A DNA stretch of 20,013 bases from Helicobacter sp. (GTDB lineage Bacteria > Campylobacterota > Campylobacteria > Campylobacterales > Helicobacteraceae), in assembly GCA_029264655.1 (NCBI GenBank), contig JARHZY010000088.1, forward strand, positions 1-20,013, given 5' to 3'. Numbering within the stretch: position 1 is the stretch's first letter; each line of letters begins with the position of its first letter. Both the position numbers and the translations under genes were made by a program. Positions 1 to 7,712 of the stretch are shown in pieces. The notes below the pieces were generated by a model. The model was not told the origin of the DNA. It made no database searches and worked only from the letters and a program-made list of their open reading frames with translations.

Positions 1-154
1 AAGTAACAAGGTTTGCATCATATCTTTTTTTCATATTATCATAAGATAAATTTGCTGATATTAAACTTGCCTTTGCACTATTTATTTGATTTCTAGCTAA
101 TTCAATTGCCTTTCTATAAAGTTCTTCGTCTTTTTGTTTGGTATAAAGTATGTA
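1..154 (-). pseudogene. 5'-truncated TolC-like outer-membrane efflux protein remnant, continues past window edge
   Basis: Read leftwards, one frame stays open from about 154 to the window edge. It encodes about 50 residues with the alternating helix pattern of TolC/outer-membrane-factor proteins, including ELARNQINSAKASLISANL followed by SYDNMKKRYDANLVT. This matches the periplasmic helix and the RY(D/E)A(N/G)L turn of that family. The frame has no ATG, GTG or TTG before an internal ATG near 33, and it begins right at the stop of the Crp-like gene, so the N-terminal half expected of a roughly 400-residue protein is missing. Such proteins form the outer-membrane channel of metal or drug efflux pumps, which would suit the oxidase upstream. 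The family call rests on motif memory. A real gene using a non-canonical start is possible but less likely. Confidence 0.5.
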
Positions 155-156
155 TT

Positions 157-744
157 TTAAAGTGTATTAGAATCTAATAGCATTATTTTGCCTTTCTGTG
201 TCGCTATTTTGCCTTGATTTTTAAGTATTTTGAGTGTTCTAGAAAGTGATTCTGGAGCAATATTGAGATTTTGGGCAATTTGTCTTTGTGTAAGCGTAGA
301 AAGTGTTTTTGCATGAGAAGAGAGATACTCTAATACACGCATTTGGAGATTTTTGTTTTGTGTAGCAATATGGGATTCTAATATCTGAATTTTTTTACAA
401 AGTGAAGTAATAAATAAGGTGCATATTTGGTTATCTTGCAAGCAATGTGTATGGAATGTGTGAAGACTTATGCTGATAATTTCACATGGTTGTATGCATT
501 CTGCATTTGCTGGATAAGGTGTTTGCATAAAAAAAGGCATTTCTGCTATGAATTGTGGTGCTACAAGTGTATGGAGTGTGTGTTGGTTACTTGTTAATTG
601 TTCTTTTACCTTATAAAGTCGCACTTTACCATGAAGCAATAGAAATAAATGTGTAGGCATCATGCCTTCAAAGAATAAAATCTCTCCACATGTAAAATAG
701 CGTTTATGCCCTATTTTAGCCAAAGTGTTAAAGAGTTGTTGCAT
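157..744 (-). CDS. Crp/Fnr-family transcriptional regulator
   Basis: A 195-residue protein with an N-terminal cyclic-nucleotide-binding-like beta-roll (about residues 15-110, with CGEILFFEGMMPTHLFLLLHGKV cores) and a C-terminal winged helix-turn-helix (about 145-185, containing TQRQIAQNLNIAPESLSRTL). It probably binds DNA as a dimer. The FNR N-terminal cysteine cluster is absent, so an oxygen-sensing iron-sulfur role is not supported. Start at 744 is preceded by GAAGGATATTT, a good ribosome-binding site. It lies 28 bp downstream of the multicopper oxidase on the same strand and is probably co-transcribed, so it may control that gene in response to metal or redox stress; that role is inferred. 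The effector is unknown. Confidence 0.85.
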   Translation of the reverse strand: MQQLFNTLAKIGHKRYFTCGEILFFEGMMPTHLFLLLHGKVRLYKVKEQLTSNQHTLHTLVAPQFIAEMPFFMQTPYPANAECIQPCEIISISLHTFHTHCLQDNQICTLFITSLCKKIQILESHIATQNKNLQMRVLEYLSSHAKTLSTLTQRQIAQNLNIAPESLSRTLKILKNQGKIATQKGKIMLLDSNTL

Positions 745-772
745 AAATATCCTTCAATATAGCAATAGCATA

Positions 773-2356
773 TTATTTTACCATAAGACTACCCATCATA
801 CCTAAATCTTCATGCTCTAAAATATGGCAATGAAACATACGCATACCAATAAAATCTTGTCGCATTCTTAACCTTACACTTTCATCTGGACGCACATTAA
901 TAGTATCTTGTAATGCCCTAAATTGTGGTTTAATAAGCTTACCTTTGAATTGACGCTCAATTAATTCAAATTGTGTGCCATGTATATGAAATGGGTGATC
1001 CATGTGTGATTTATTGGTAACTATAATATCATGCACTTCATTTGGTTTTACATGCAAGTCTATATGTTTTATGGTAAAAGTTTTACCATTAATGAAGAAC
1101 ATAGAAGCTAAATTTGTGCGTATTAAATCTTTATCTTTTTGATGAAAAACATGCATTTTTTGGTGATCTTCACTCATTGTAATTGCTATATTTCGTTGTG
1201 GATTTTGTAGTAATGGTAAAGTGCGTAAAATCTTTGGTAGTTTATCTAACTGCAATAAAGAATCCAAGATTAAATCCGCCAATTCTAGCACCTTTGGTTC
1301 ATCTTTTGGAATCATTTTATTTCTATCATAAAAATGACTTATAAGCTTAAAATGTCCCTTTTTAGTATTTTTAATAACTACCTCTACTCTAGAAGCTGGA
1401 CTTAAAAAAAGTCTTTTTTGCTCAATAGGTTGCTCAAGCAAGCCACCATCTGTGCCTAAAAGCAAAAAAGTTGCACCATCAATTTCTAGATTTAGATAAC
1501 GTGCAGAACAAGCATTATATATGCGGATTTTTTGCATAGAATCTAATTTTATTTGGGGCTTATATTGTCCATTAATAAGCACAAATTGTCCCTCTCTCCC
1601 GTCAAGCCAATCGCTTAATGTATTTGCTGGAATTTGTGCCTTAGAATCTAATCGTAAATCAGTAATAAACCAATCAGATTCCATAAAATGTATAAGTGGG
1701 TTATTATGTGATTTGACAACAAAAGCACCTGCTAATCCTCTATACACTTGCTTTGCTGTAGTATGGAGTGAATGTGGGTGATACCAATATGTTCCTGCAC
1801 AATTTTTTGGTAAGTGAAATTCATAAATTCTATATCCATTTGCAGGGATTGCATCCATTGGATTACCATCTTGACTTGGTGGCACGGGTAATCCATGCCA
1901 ATGTATTGTTGTTGGCTCTTTGAGATTATTTTTAACCTTAATATATACTTTATCCCCCTCAAAGACTTCAATCTTTGGTGCAAGGAAACTATTTGCTTGC
2001 GTAGTTGCATCGCTATATACATAACATCTTGTTTTTTTATTTTTTATAATTGTAACTTCTGCTTCCTTTATTTCAATAGTTGCTTTAAATTCACCCTTTT
2101 TTTTACTTTGATTAGTTAAAAGCACTAAGGGTTTTAAAAATTCTTGCTGTGGCAAATAGTCAGCATGCAGTAGAGCTAGACTTTCATCTTCAAGCGTAAT
2201 AAAAGAGGTATCTATATTATGTGTCATATGCTCATTATGGCTATTGCCATGTGTTTGTTGCATGCTATGTGTGCCATGGTGGGATGTATTGGCAAAAAGA
2301 GCAGTAAAACTTATTGCAGTGAGTGCATTATATTTTAAAAATTGTCGCCTTTGCAT
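773..2356 (-). CDS. Tat-exported multicopper oxidase (CueO/CopA-like)
   Basis: A 527-residue periplasmic multicopper oxidase. The N-terminus MQRRQFLKYNALTAISF is a twin-arginine signal, so the enzyme is probably exported folded with copper bound. All four copper-ligand blocks are visible: IHWHGLP (His152/His154), YWYHPHSLHT near 190-198, HPFHIHG near 454-460, and MFHCHILEHEDLGMM near 508-522. The last supplies the type 1 Cys, His and Met. A His/Met-rich stretch follows the signal (residues 27-47). Members oxidise Cu(I), and sometimes Fe(II) or phenols, using O2, and protect the periplasm from copper. AAGGATAAAT precedes the ATG at 2356. The gene heads a leftward pair with the Crp-like regulator. 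CueO, CopA and laccase-like subtypes cannot be separated by eye. Confidence 0.93.
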   Translation of the reverse strand: MQRRQFLKYNALTAISFTALFANTSHHGTHSMQQTHGNSHNEHMTHNIDTSFITLEDESLALLHADYLPQQEFLKPLVLLTNQSKKKGEFKATIEIKEAEVTIIKNKKTRCYVYSDATTQANSFLAPKIEVFEGDKVYIKVKNNLKEPTTIHWHGLPVPPSQDGNPMDAIPANGYRIYEFHLPKNCAGTYWYHPHSLHTTAKQVYRGLAGAFVVKSHNNPLIHFMESDWFITDLRLDSKAQIPANTLSDWLDGREGQFVLINGQYKPQIKLDSMQKIRIYNACSARYLNLEIDGATFLLLGTDGGLLEQPIEQKRLFLSPASRVEVVIKNTKKGHFKLISHFYDRNKMIPKDEPKVLELADLILDSLLQLDKLPKILRTLPLLQNPQRNIAITMSEDHQKMHVFHQKDKDLIRTNLASMFFINGKTFTIKHIDLHVKPNEVHDIIVTNKSHMDHPFHIHGTQFELIERQFKGKLIKPQFRALQDTINVRPDESVRLRMRQDFIGMRMFHCHILEHEDLGMMGSLMVK

Positions 2357-2955
2357 ATTTATCCTTAAAATGCATGTATTACTTATAGATTCTAAAATAT
2401 TTTATTTAATTGATAGTAAAAATGTTTTTCTAAAATATTATATTTTTATAAGTTCGCAAAATTATTATTATTTTAAGAAATATGTATATCATATTCTCAA
2501 TATCTAGTTATTTTTATGTTTGCATACCTAAGTATTGGACTTTGAAAACTAGTAAATTTACTTTATACGGGCTGCATAAGATTAGTGAAAATTGCAAAAT
2601 ATGGAGCCAACATTTTGTATATTTTTCTAAAATAATTGATATATTGTCTTTAATAATAAGGAGTAACATGAAAAATAAAAGAATATAGAAATACAATGGT
2701 AAAAATAAAATTGTAAAATTTTAGATACCATTACTCAAAGCATATATTATGCATGAAACAAAAAGCATAAAAAATGCAAACCTAGTAAGACTGGAACTTT
2801 AAAATAAACTATTTATCATGCAAAGTAAGCATTATAATATATATTCTAATAAACCATAAAAACAAATAAACCAATGCAATACGCAGAATACAAAAAAATC
2901 TAAAGATATTCTACCTTTACTTTTTTGTTTTTCTTATCTTGATTAAAGTTTATGG
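2357..2955. other. AT-rich intergenic region between dnaB and the multicopper oxidase
   Basis: About 600 bp with no convincing gene. On the minus strand a TATAAT-like hexamer at 2442-2437 lies about 80 bp before the oxidase start and may belong to its promoter. On the plus strand a strong ribosome-binding site (AAGGAG) stands before an ATG at 2668, but the frame closes after six codons at 2688. I see no clear terminator hairpin for dnaB. Confidence 0.5.
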
Positions 2956-4422
2956 TTACAATTGGGGTAGTGCACCCTCATTAAGGCTAATAGTTTGTAT
3001 ATCGCCTACAAGAATAGTGTTAGTTTGTGTTGCCATTTTAATTTCTTTTTCTTCATTCTTATCAACAAAAAGCGTATATCTACTATTATATTCAATCTTT
3101 ATAGTGCGGGTTTCTCCATTGCGATTCTTTGCTAAAATAAGTTCTGCTTCATGTACTTCTGGGGCTTTATATCGTTCCTCTATCTCTACTTTAGAATCTT
3201 GTTTTTGTTCTTTTTTTTGCTTTGCTATACGTTGTCTTGATTCTTGTTCTTTATAGGCTTCATGGCGGTATAAAAATACAATCACATCGGCATCTTGCTC
3301 AATTGAGCCACTTTCACGCAAGTCCGATAGAATAGGTCGTTTATCATCGCGTCCCTCAAGTGATCTATTAAGTTGCGAAAGTGCTATAATGGGTATTTTT
3401 AATTCACGTGCAAGATTTTTTAATCCACGACTAATTTCAGCAATAATTTCATGGCGTGCGGTTGTATTGGTATTTGCCATACCAGACATAAGCTGCAAGT
3501 AGTCAATCATAACAATGCTTACACTTGGATCTTTTGCTTTTAATTTACGTAGTTTGGTGCGGAGTCCAGCAAGTGTTAAATATGAATTATCATCAATATA
3601 AATATTAGTTTCACAAAGATCTTGTGCTGCTTTTGAAAGCTGTGTAAATTCATTATCATCCATACTGCCTGAACGCACATGTTGTAATGGCACCATGCTT
3701 TTTGCAGAAAGCATTCTTGTCATAAGTTGCTCAGCAGGCATCTCAAGACTAAAAATAGCCACTCCCTTGCCACTACTAAGAATCTTTAAGGTCATACTAA
3801 GAATTAATGCAGTTTTCCCCATAGCTGGACGTGCTCCAATAATAATAAGCTCTCCACCATTAAAACCCGTTGTTACGAAATTAAGCTCTTGGAATCCCGT
3901 ATCTATACCTTTTAATGCACCATGTTTTGCCTTATTATCTTTAATAAGTTGCATTGTTGATTCTACAACTTCATAGGCATTTCTAAAAGCACTGCTTGTA
4001 TCTTGCAAGCTTAAATTATATACTTTTTGTTCTACTTCTGCAAGAATATTTTGTGCATTAGAATCTGCTTTGATACTCTCATCACGCATGAAGCTTGCAA
4101 GGGAGAAGAGATGTCTTTTTATAGCACTATTTTTAATCATTGTTGCATAGGTATCAATATCAGCAATCGGAGATTCTGCAGCGATAAGGGCAATATCATC
4201 AAGGCTTACTTGTATGTGTTTTTGCATTTCTATGCAAAGAAACTCTGGTGTAATAGGCATTTCTTTTTTACGAAGATTTTCACATGCCTTAAACATTGCA
4301 ACATGCAATGGTAAAGAAAAATCTTGTGCTCCAAGACTATCGCATATTTCATCAAACTTATCTGGACTAAACAAAATCGCAGATAACACAACACGTTCAA
4401 TCTTACTCTCTATGTCTTGCAT
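2956..4422 (-). CDS. dnaB: Replicative DNA helicase DnaB
   Basis: A 488-residue hexameric 5'-3' helicase that unwinds DNA at the replication fork. The N-terminal helical (DnaG-interacting) domain covers about residues 1-100. The RecA-like domain carries Walker A GARPAMGKT (Lys203), Walker B IVMIDYLQLM, and the conserved ALSQLNR and DLRESGSIEQDADV motifs. An upstream in-frame ATG at 4494 exists, but 4422 is chosen because AGGAG stands five bases before it and the protein then begins MQDIESKIERVVL, a normal DnaB N-terminus. After the usual end of the core there is a tail of about 30 residues (from about NEEKEIKMATQTN). It reads leftwards with no close partner. Confidence 0.95.
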   Translation of the reverse strand: MQDIESKIERVVLSAILFSPDKFDEICDSLGAQDFSLPLHVAMFKACENLRKKEMPITPEFLCIEMQKHIQVSLDDIALIAAESPIADIDTYATMIKNSAIKRHLFSLASFMRDESIKADSNAQNILAEVEQKVYNLSLQDTSSAFRNAYEVVESTMQLIKDNKAKHGALKGIDTGFQELNFVTTGFNGGELIIIGARPAMGKTALILSMTLKILSSGKGVAIFSLEMPAEQLMTRMLSAKSMVPLQHVRSGSMDDNEFTQLSKAAQDLCETNIYIDDNSYLTLAGLRTKLRKLKAKDPSVSIVMIDYLQLMSGMANTNTTARHEIIAEISRGLKNLARELKIPIIALSQLNRSLEGRDDKRPILSDLRESGSIEQDADVIVFLYRHEAYKEQESRQRIAKQKKEQKQDSKVEIEERYKAPEVHEAELILAKNRNGETRTIKIEYNSRYTLFVDKNEEKEIKMATQTNTILVGDIQTISLNEGALPQL

Positions 4423-4597
4423 ATACTCTCCTATTCTTGCCGCCAATACACAATAAAAACGTATTTTACTATATAATTGTGAGTATATATGCATTATCTT
4501 TTTAATAAAAAATCAAATAAATATATTTTAGATAAAATAAATAGCATAATTAAGTTAGCATTATTTATTATTCAACATTTTTTAAGTAAAAGAAAGA

Positions 4598-4603
4598 TAT
4601 AAT
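4598..4603 (+). promoter_or_regulatory. -10 element (TATAAT) of the tRNA-Ala promoter
   Basis: A perfect TATAAT lies 11 bp before the first base of the tRNA, which is normal spacing for a tRNA promoter with a short leader. No good -35 is visible at 17 bp, as is common for the main sigma factor in this group. Confidence 0.6.
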
Positions 4604-4614
4604 AAAATTTTAAT

Positions 4615-4690
4615 GGGGTGTTAGCTCAGTTGGGAGAGCGCAACGCTGGCAGCGTTGAGGTCAGGGGTTCGAACCCCCTACACTCCACCA
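4615..4690 (+). tRNA. tRNA-Ala(GGC)
   Basis: A complete 76-base cloverleaf with encoded CCA. The 7-bp acceptor stem pairs GGGGTGT with ACACTCC (one G-T). The D arm is GCTC/GAGC, the anticodon stem CAACG/CGTTG and the T arm AGGGG-TTCGAAC-CCCCT. The anticodon loop CTGGCAG gives anticodon GGC (4648-4650), which reads GCC/GCU alanine codons. It stands alone, not next to rRNA genes. Confidence 0.97.
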
Positions 4691-5306
4691 AATATACTAG
4701 CAAAAATTCTATTATTATGCAATAATATACATTAGCTTTTTTAGATTCCATAAATACAACAATTTACATAAAAAGCTTTTTAGAATCTAAAATACAGACA
4801 TGATAGATTATACAATTTTATACCATGCAACTAAAAGTTAGAGAAATACAAATTTTACTATAATAATTAGCATTGCTTTATATTTTGTGATATAATTTAT
4901 ACAATATATATATGATTCATATAATCCATGTGTTTATTTTTTTGTAATCTATTTTTATATGCTTACTCATGTATTTTGATATTCATGTTTTTATTAGCAA
5001 TATATTTAGTTATTGTGTGGTGCAGATTGTAAAATTTATAATGCTTTTATTTTAGATTCTAAGAGGCTTTTTTATTGAAAATATTATGTTTGTTTTATGG
5101 GATTTATATTAATACGGAATCTATATTTCTATATGTTAGATTCTGTTATTACCTTTGTTTGTTGTAGGCTTTTTATGGCGGCTTATTGAAAATACTCTAG
5201 ACTTTTTAGTAAGTTTGCAAATGCAAGGAGAAAAAAAGTTAATGTGCCGTTTATTGGGTTTGCAAGGCATTGGGTATTTGTGTTAAATGCTTTATTCAAT
5301 AAAAAC
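4691..5306. other. Non-coding stretch after the tRNA
   Basis: No intact gene. A 12-bp palindrome AAAAAGCTTTTT lies at 4770-4781. The word TTAGATTCT or its complement recurs (near 4781, 5052 and 5137). A plus-strand frame of about 45 codons (about 5137-5286) has no start and no recognisable content. The stretch may hold old gene debris but nothing can be named. Confidence 0.4.
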
Positions 5307-5854
5307 TCATCTTTTTTGCTTAATCATTCTAGCACGATTAATGAGAACATAAAGGGCTATAAATTCATCATTAAATATTTCTTGATAATACCTGCTATAT
5401 CTATCCCCATCAAACTCAATACTTCTGTATTCTAGAAGCTCTACTTTAGAATCAGTGATAAAAGAAATATATTTATCTCTTTGTTTATCATGTTTAATAC
5501 CTGTGCATAAAGGCTTAAGTGCTTCATCATACCAAATTACTTCTAGTTTTTCTTCTTTAATGATTTTTAGTGCTACTTCTTTTGTGATATTTTCTTTAAT
5601 ATCTTTTCTATTGTGGCATTTATGCTACTAATTTTCTTGCAACATTTTATCAATAGCTTCTTCTTTACTATCAAAAAAAAATATTGAAGTCTTGTGCTTC
5701 CTTGATATTCAATATAAAAAGTTTCATATTTATCGCTAGTATAATCAAACCATACACCAAGATGAAATGCTCCTATATGCCTACGAGGAGGATACCAAAT
5801 TGTATCAATCAGTTATTCTTCCTTTATAATCAATTCTGCTTGTTATCTTGTCAT
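5307..5854 (-). pseudogene. Decayed protein-coding gene(s), unknown family, with two similar halves
   Basis: The minus strand reads as protein across about 180 codons but is broken. From 5854 it passes two nonsense codons, then a clear stretch (IWYPPRRHIGAFHLGVWFDY and onward) up to a run of nine T (plus-strand A9 at 5673-5681). There one base must be dropped to continue FDSKEEAIDKMLQEN. Two consecutive TAG stops follow. A second stretch then runs to the TGA at 5307 (VIWYDEALKPLCTGIKHDKQ and onward, ending RARMIKQKR). Both stretches contain an IIKEExL...IWY motif followed by beta-strand-like Asp/Tyr-rich text, as if two related genes or domains decayed side by side. I do not recognise the family. 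Confidence 0.55.
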
Positions 5855-5912
5855 TATTATTTCTTTTTATGTAGATTGCATAGTTAAATTATAGTAATAT
5901 TATACTATCAAA

Positions 5913-6180
5913 TTAAGGATTAATTTTTTTGGTAGTGATACCATAAACATAGCATTATCGCAAAATAAATAGTATTGAATCATTGTTAATAAAGCATTGT
6001 GGCTTAAGATAGAGATAGACATGATCTTTTGCAACAGAGTTTTTTTTATTGGGGATTGGCAATATTCTAACATGATATAGCATTTTTCTATAGCTGAACT
6101 TGCATTTCTACTTCATTTTTATACGCTATATAATGATTATTTTCCATTTTATAATGGATTTCATATTGTATTAGAAGTAT
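5913..6180 (-). pseudogene. Decayed minus-strand coding fragment, unknown
   Basis: Just downstream of feoA the minus strand again reads as protein in pieces. The first is YEIHYKMENNHYIAYKNEVE, up to a stop. After a frame change comes LYHVRILPIPNKKNSVAKDH followed by VYLYLKPQCFINNDSILFIL, another stop, and a last piece ending at 5913. No start codon fits the whole. The pieces have normal residue use for this organism, unlike the surrounding spacer. They may belong to the same decaying block as 5307-5854. The family is not recognised. Confidence 0.35.
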
Positions 6181-6189
6181 GGGCTATAC

Positions 6190-6438
6190 CTACGCTTTTT
6201 CTAACATTTCAATTTCAATAAGTGCTGCTTCACTTTTACGCAATGCTATTTGAGCACCATTTATATATATACTATAAGTGTGTTGCCATATTGAAGTATG
6301 TCCAAGTTTCACTTCCACACCTGCATAAATACCTAAAGAGTAAAGACGTTGTGCTAAAGTATCTTGTGTGCAATGCACAGATTTTATCCTATAAATTTTA
6401 TTTTGTTGCATATCAAGTAAAGTCATAATTACCACCAT
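6190..6438 (-). CDS. feoA: FeoA-family ferrous iron transport accessory protein
   Basis: An 82-residue SH3-like FeoA domain. Features are an early RI-S--C segment, LAQRLYSLGIYAGVEVKLG in the place of the usual 'RLxxLGxxxGxxV' block, and the closing strand SIYINGAQIALRKSEAALIEIE. FeoA proteins bind the cytoplasmic face of FeoB and support Fe(II) uptake. No feoB lies in the window, so this is a stand-alone copy, as is usual in Helicobacter. The start could be 6438 or the ATG four codons later (6426); neither has a strong ribosome-binding site. It is divergent from hisC, and a dyad (6445-6469) lies just upstream. Confidence 0.8.
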   Translation of the reverse strand: MVVIMTLLDMQQNKIYRIKSVHCTQDTLAQRLYSLGIYAGVEVKLGHTSIWQHTYSIYINGAQIALRKSEAALIEIEMLEKA

Positions 6439-6444
6439 AACACT

Positions 6445-6469
6445 ATTTTACACTCAAGTAATGTAAAAT
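6445..6469. promoter_or_regulatory. Inverted repeat upstream of feoA (possible operator)
   Basis: Perfect 8-bp arms ATTTTACA (6445-6452) and TGTAAAAT (6462-6469) flank a 9-base centre, 7-19 bp upstream of the possible feoA starts in the feoA-hisC divergent spacer. It could be an operator for feoA or a structured leader. It does not match the Fur consensus well. Confidence 0.3.
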
Positions 6470-6512
6470 TTTTGCAAAATAGTAACATAAAAAACTAAAT
6501 TCAGAATCTTTA

Positions 6513-6521
6513 TGCTACAAT
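6513..6521 (+). promoter_or_regulatory. Extended -10 promoter of the hisC-fliFGH-hisA cluster
   Basis: TGCTACAAT is an extended -10 (TGnTAnAAT) about 60 bp before the hisC ATG, with AT-rich DNA upstream and no good -35. That is the usual form for the housekeeping sigma factor in Helicobacter. I see no sigma-54 or sigma-28 type site here. Confidence 0.45.
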
Positions 6522-6579
6522 TTAATTGAAAAGTAATTTTACTGCTTAACAAAGAGTTTAGTTTAATGAGGAAATATTT

Positions 6580-7686
6580 ATGAGATTCCGTCAACATATA
6601 TGTGATTTGCCTACTTATGAAGTTGGGAAACCGCTAGAGCTTGTTATGCGTGATTATAATATTGCACCAGCAGACATTATTAAACTTGGTAGTAATGAAA
6701 ATCCATTTGGTGTAGCCCCACTTGCCAAACAAGCAATACATGATAATGCTCATCTCGCATATATGTATCCCGATGATTCTTATTATGAACTTAAGGAATC
6801 TCTAGGGCAAAAATATGGTGTTCAAAGCGAGCATATTATTATTGGGAGTGGTAGTGATCAAATTATTGAATTTTGTGTGCATGCACTTTGTGATGAAATG
6901 GCAAAAGTGCTTATGGCACAAACTACTTTTGCCATGTATGCTATTTATGCAAAGCATTGTAATGCCACCATCATACGCACCAAAGACTTTACACATAATC
7001 TTATTTCTATGTTACATTACTATAAAGAATATAAACCAAATATTATATTTTTATGCACACCCAATAACCCTCTTGGTGAAGCACTCCCAAAAGTTGCTGT
7101 TATGGAGTTTCTTCAACAAATTGATAATGATTGTCTTGTTGTTTTAGATTGTGCCTATATGGAATATTGTGCCTATAAAGATTCTTCGTATGCAATCACA
7201 CCTAAAGAGATTATTGAATTACCCAATGTGATTTATCTAGGAACATTTTCTAAAATATATGGACTTGGCGGTATGCGAGTCGGTTATGGGATTGGTAATA
7301 ATAAGCTTATTGCTATGTTACATAAAATGCGTCCCCCTTTTAATATTACAACATTGAGTCTTAAAGCTGCAAATGCTAGTCTTTTTGATGAACAATTTTT
7401 ATTGCAATCCCTTAGGAATAATTTCGCGGAAATGGATAGATATAAATGCTTTGCAAACCAATATTCTCTAGAAATTTTAGAATCTTATGCAAATTTTGTT
7501 ACTTTTTTATTGCATAATAAGCTAAATTCTACTAAAATAGGGACTTTATTATTACAACGAGGTATTGTTGTGCGTGATTTGGCAAGTTATGGATTAAATG
7601 CAATACGTATTACTATTGGCACACCGCAACAAAATGAAGTTGTTATACAAAATTTAATAGATATAATAACTAATATAAGAGACTAA
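6580..7686 (+). CDS. hisC: Histidinol-phosphate aminotransferase
   Basis: A 368-residue fold-type I PLP aminotransferase that converts imidazole-acetol phosphate and glutamate to histidinol phosphate in histidine synthesis. The family pattern is clear: KLGSNENPFG near the N-terminus, GSGSDQIIEF for phosphate binding, TPNNPLG, a conserved Asp/Tyr pair in VVLDCAYMEY, and FSKIYGLGGMRVGYG with the PLP Schiff-base Lys225. GAGGAAATATTT precedes the ATG. It is first in the flagellar cluster, with fliF starting 26 bp after its stop; the same hisC-fliF link is known in Campylobacter. Some HisC enzymes also act on aromatic amino acids. Confidence 0.95.
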   Translation: MRFRQHICDLPTYEVGKPLELVMRDYNIAPADIIKLGSNENPFGVAPLAKQAIHDNAHLAYMYPDDSYYELKESLGQKYGVQSEHIIIGSGSDQIIEFCVHALCDEMAKVLMAQTTFAMYAIYAKHCNATIIRTKDFTHNLISMLHYYKEYKPNIIFLCTPNNPLGEALPKVAVMEFLQQIDNDCLVVLDCAYMEYCAYKDSSYAITPKEIIELPNVIYLGTFSKIYGLGGMRVGYGIGNNKLIAMLHKMRPPFNITTLSLKAANASLFDEQFLLQSLRNNFAEMDRYKCFANQYSLEILESYANFVTFLLHNKLNSTKIGTLLLQRGIVVRDLASYGLNAIRITIGTPQQNEVVIQNLIDIITNIRD

Positions 7687-7712
7687 TAAGAAAATATTAA
7701 GGAAGGTGAGTT

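Noticed and set aside
1732..2022. 96-codon minus-strand frame inside the multicopper oxidase
   Set aside because: It overlaps the oxidase in another frame and has no coherent family pattern; a shadow of the real gene.
4422..4494. 24-residue N-terminal extension of DnaB
   Set aside because: The ATG at 4422 has a much better ribosome-binding site and gives the normal DnaB N-terminus.
5673..5681. A9 tract as a working phase-variation switch
   Set aside because: Even with the frame corrected, two TAG codons and other nonsense codons remain, so switching could not restore a product.
5244..5887. Plus-strand frames of 63 and 67 codons
   Set aside because: They lie opposite decayed minus-strand coding text and have no ribosome-binding sites or protein-like patterns.
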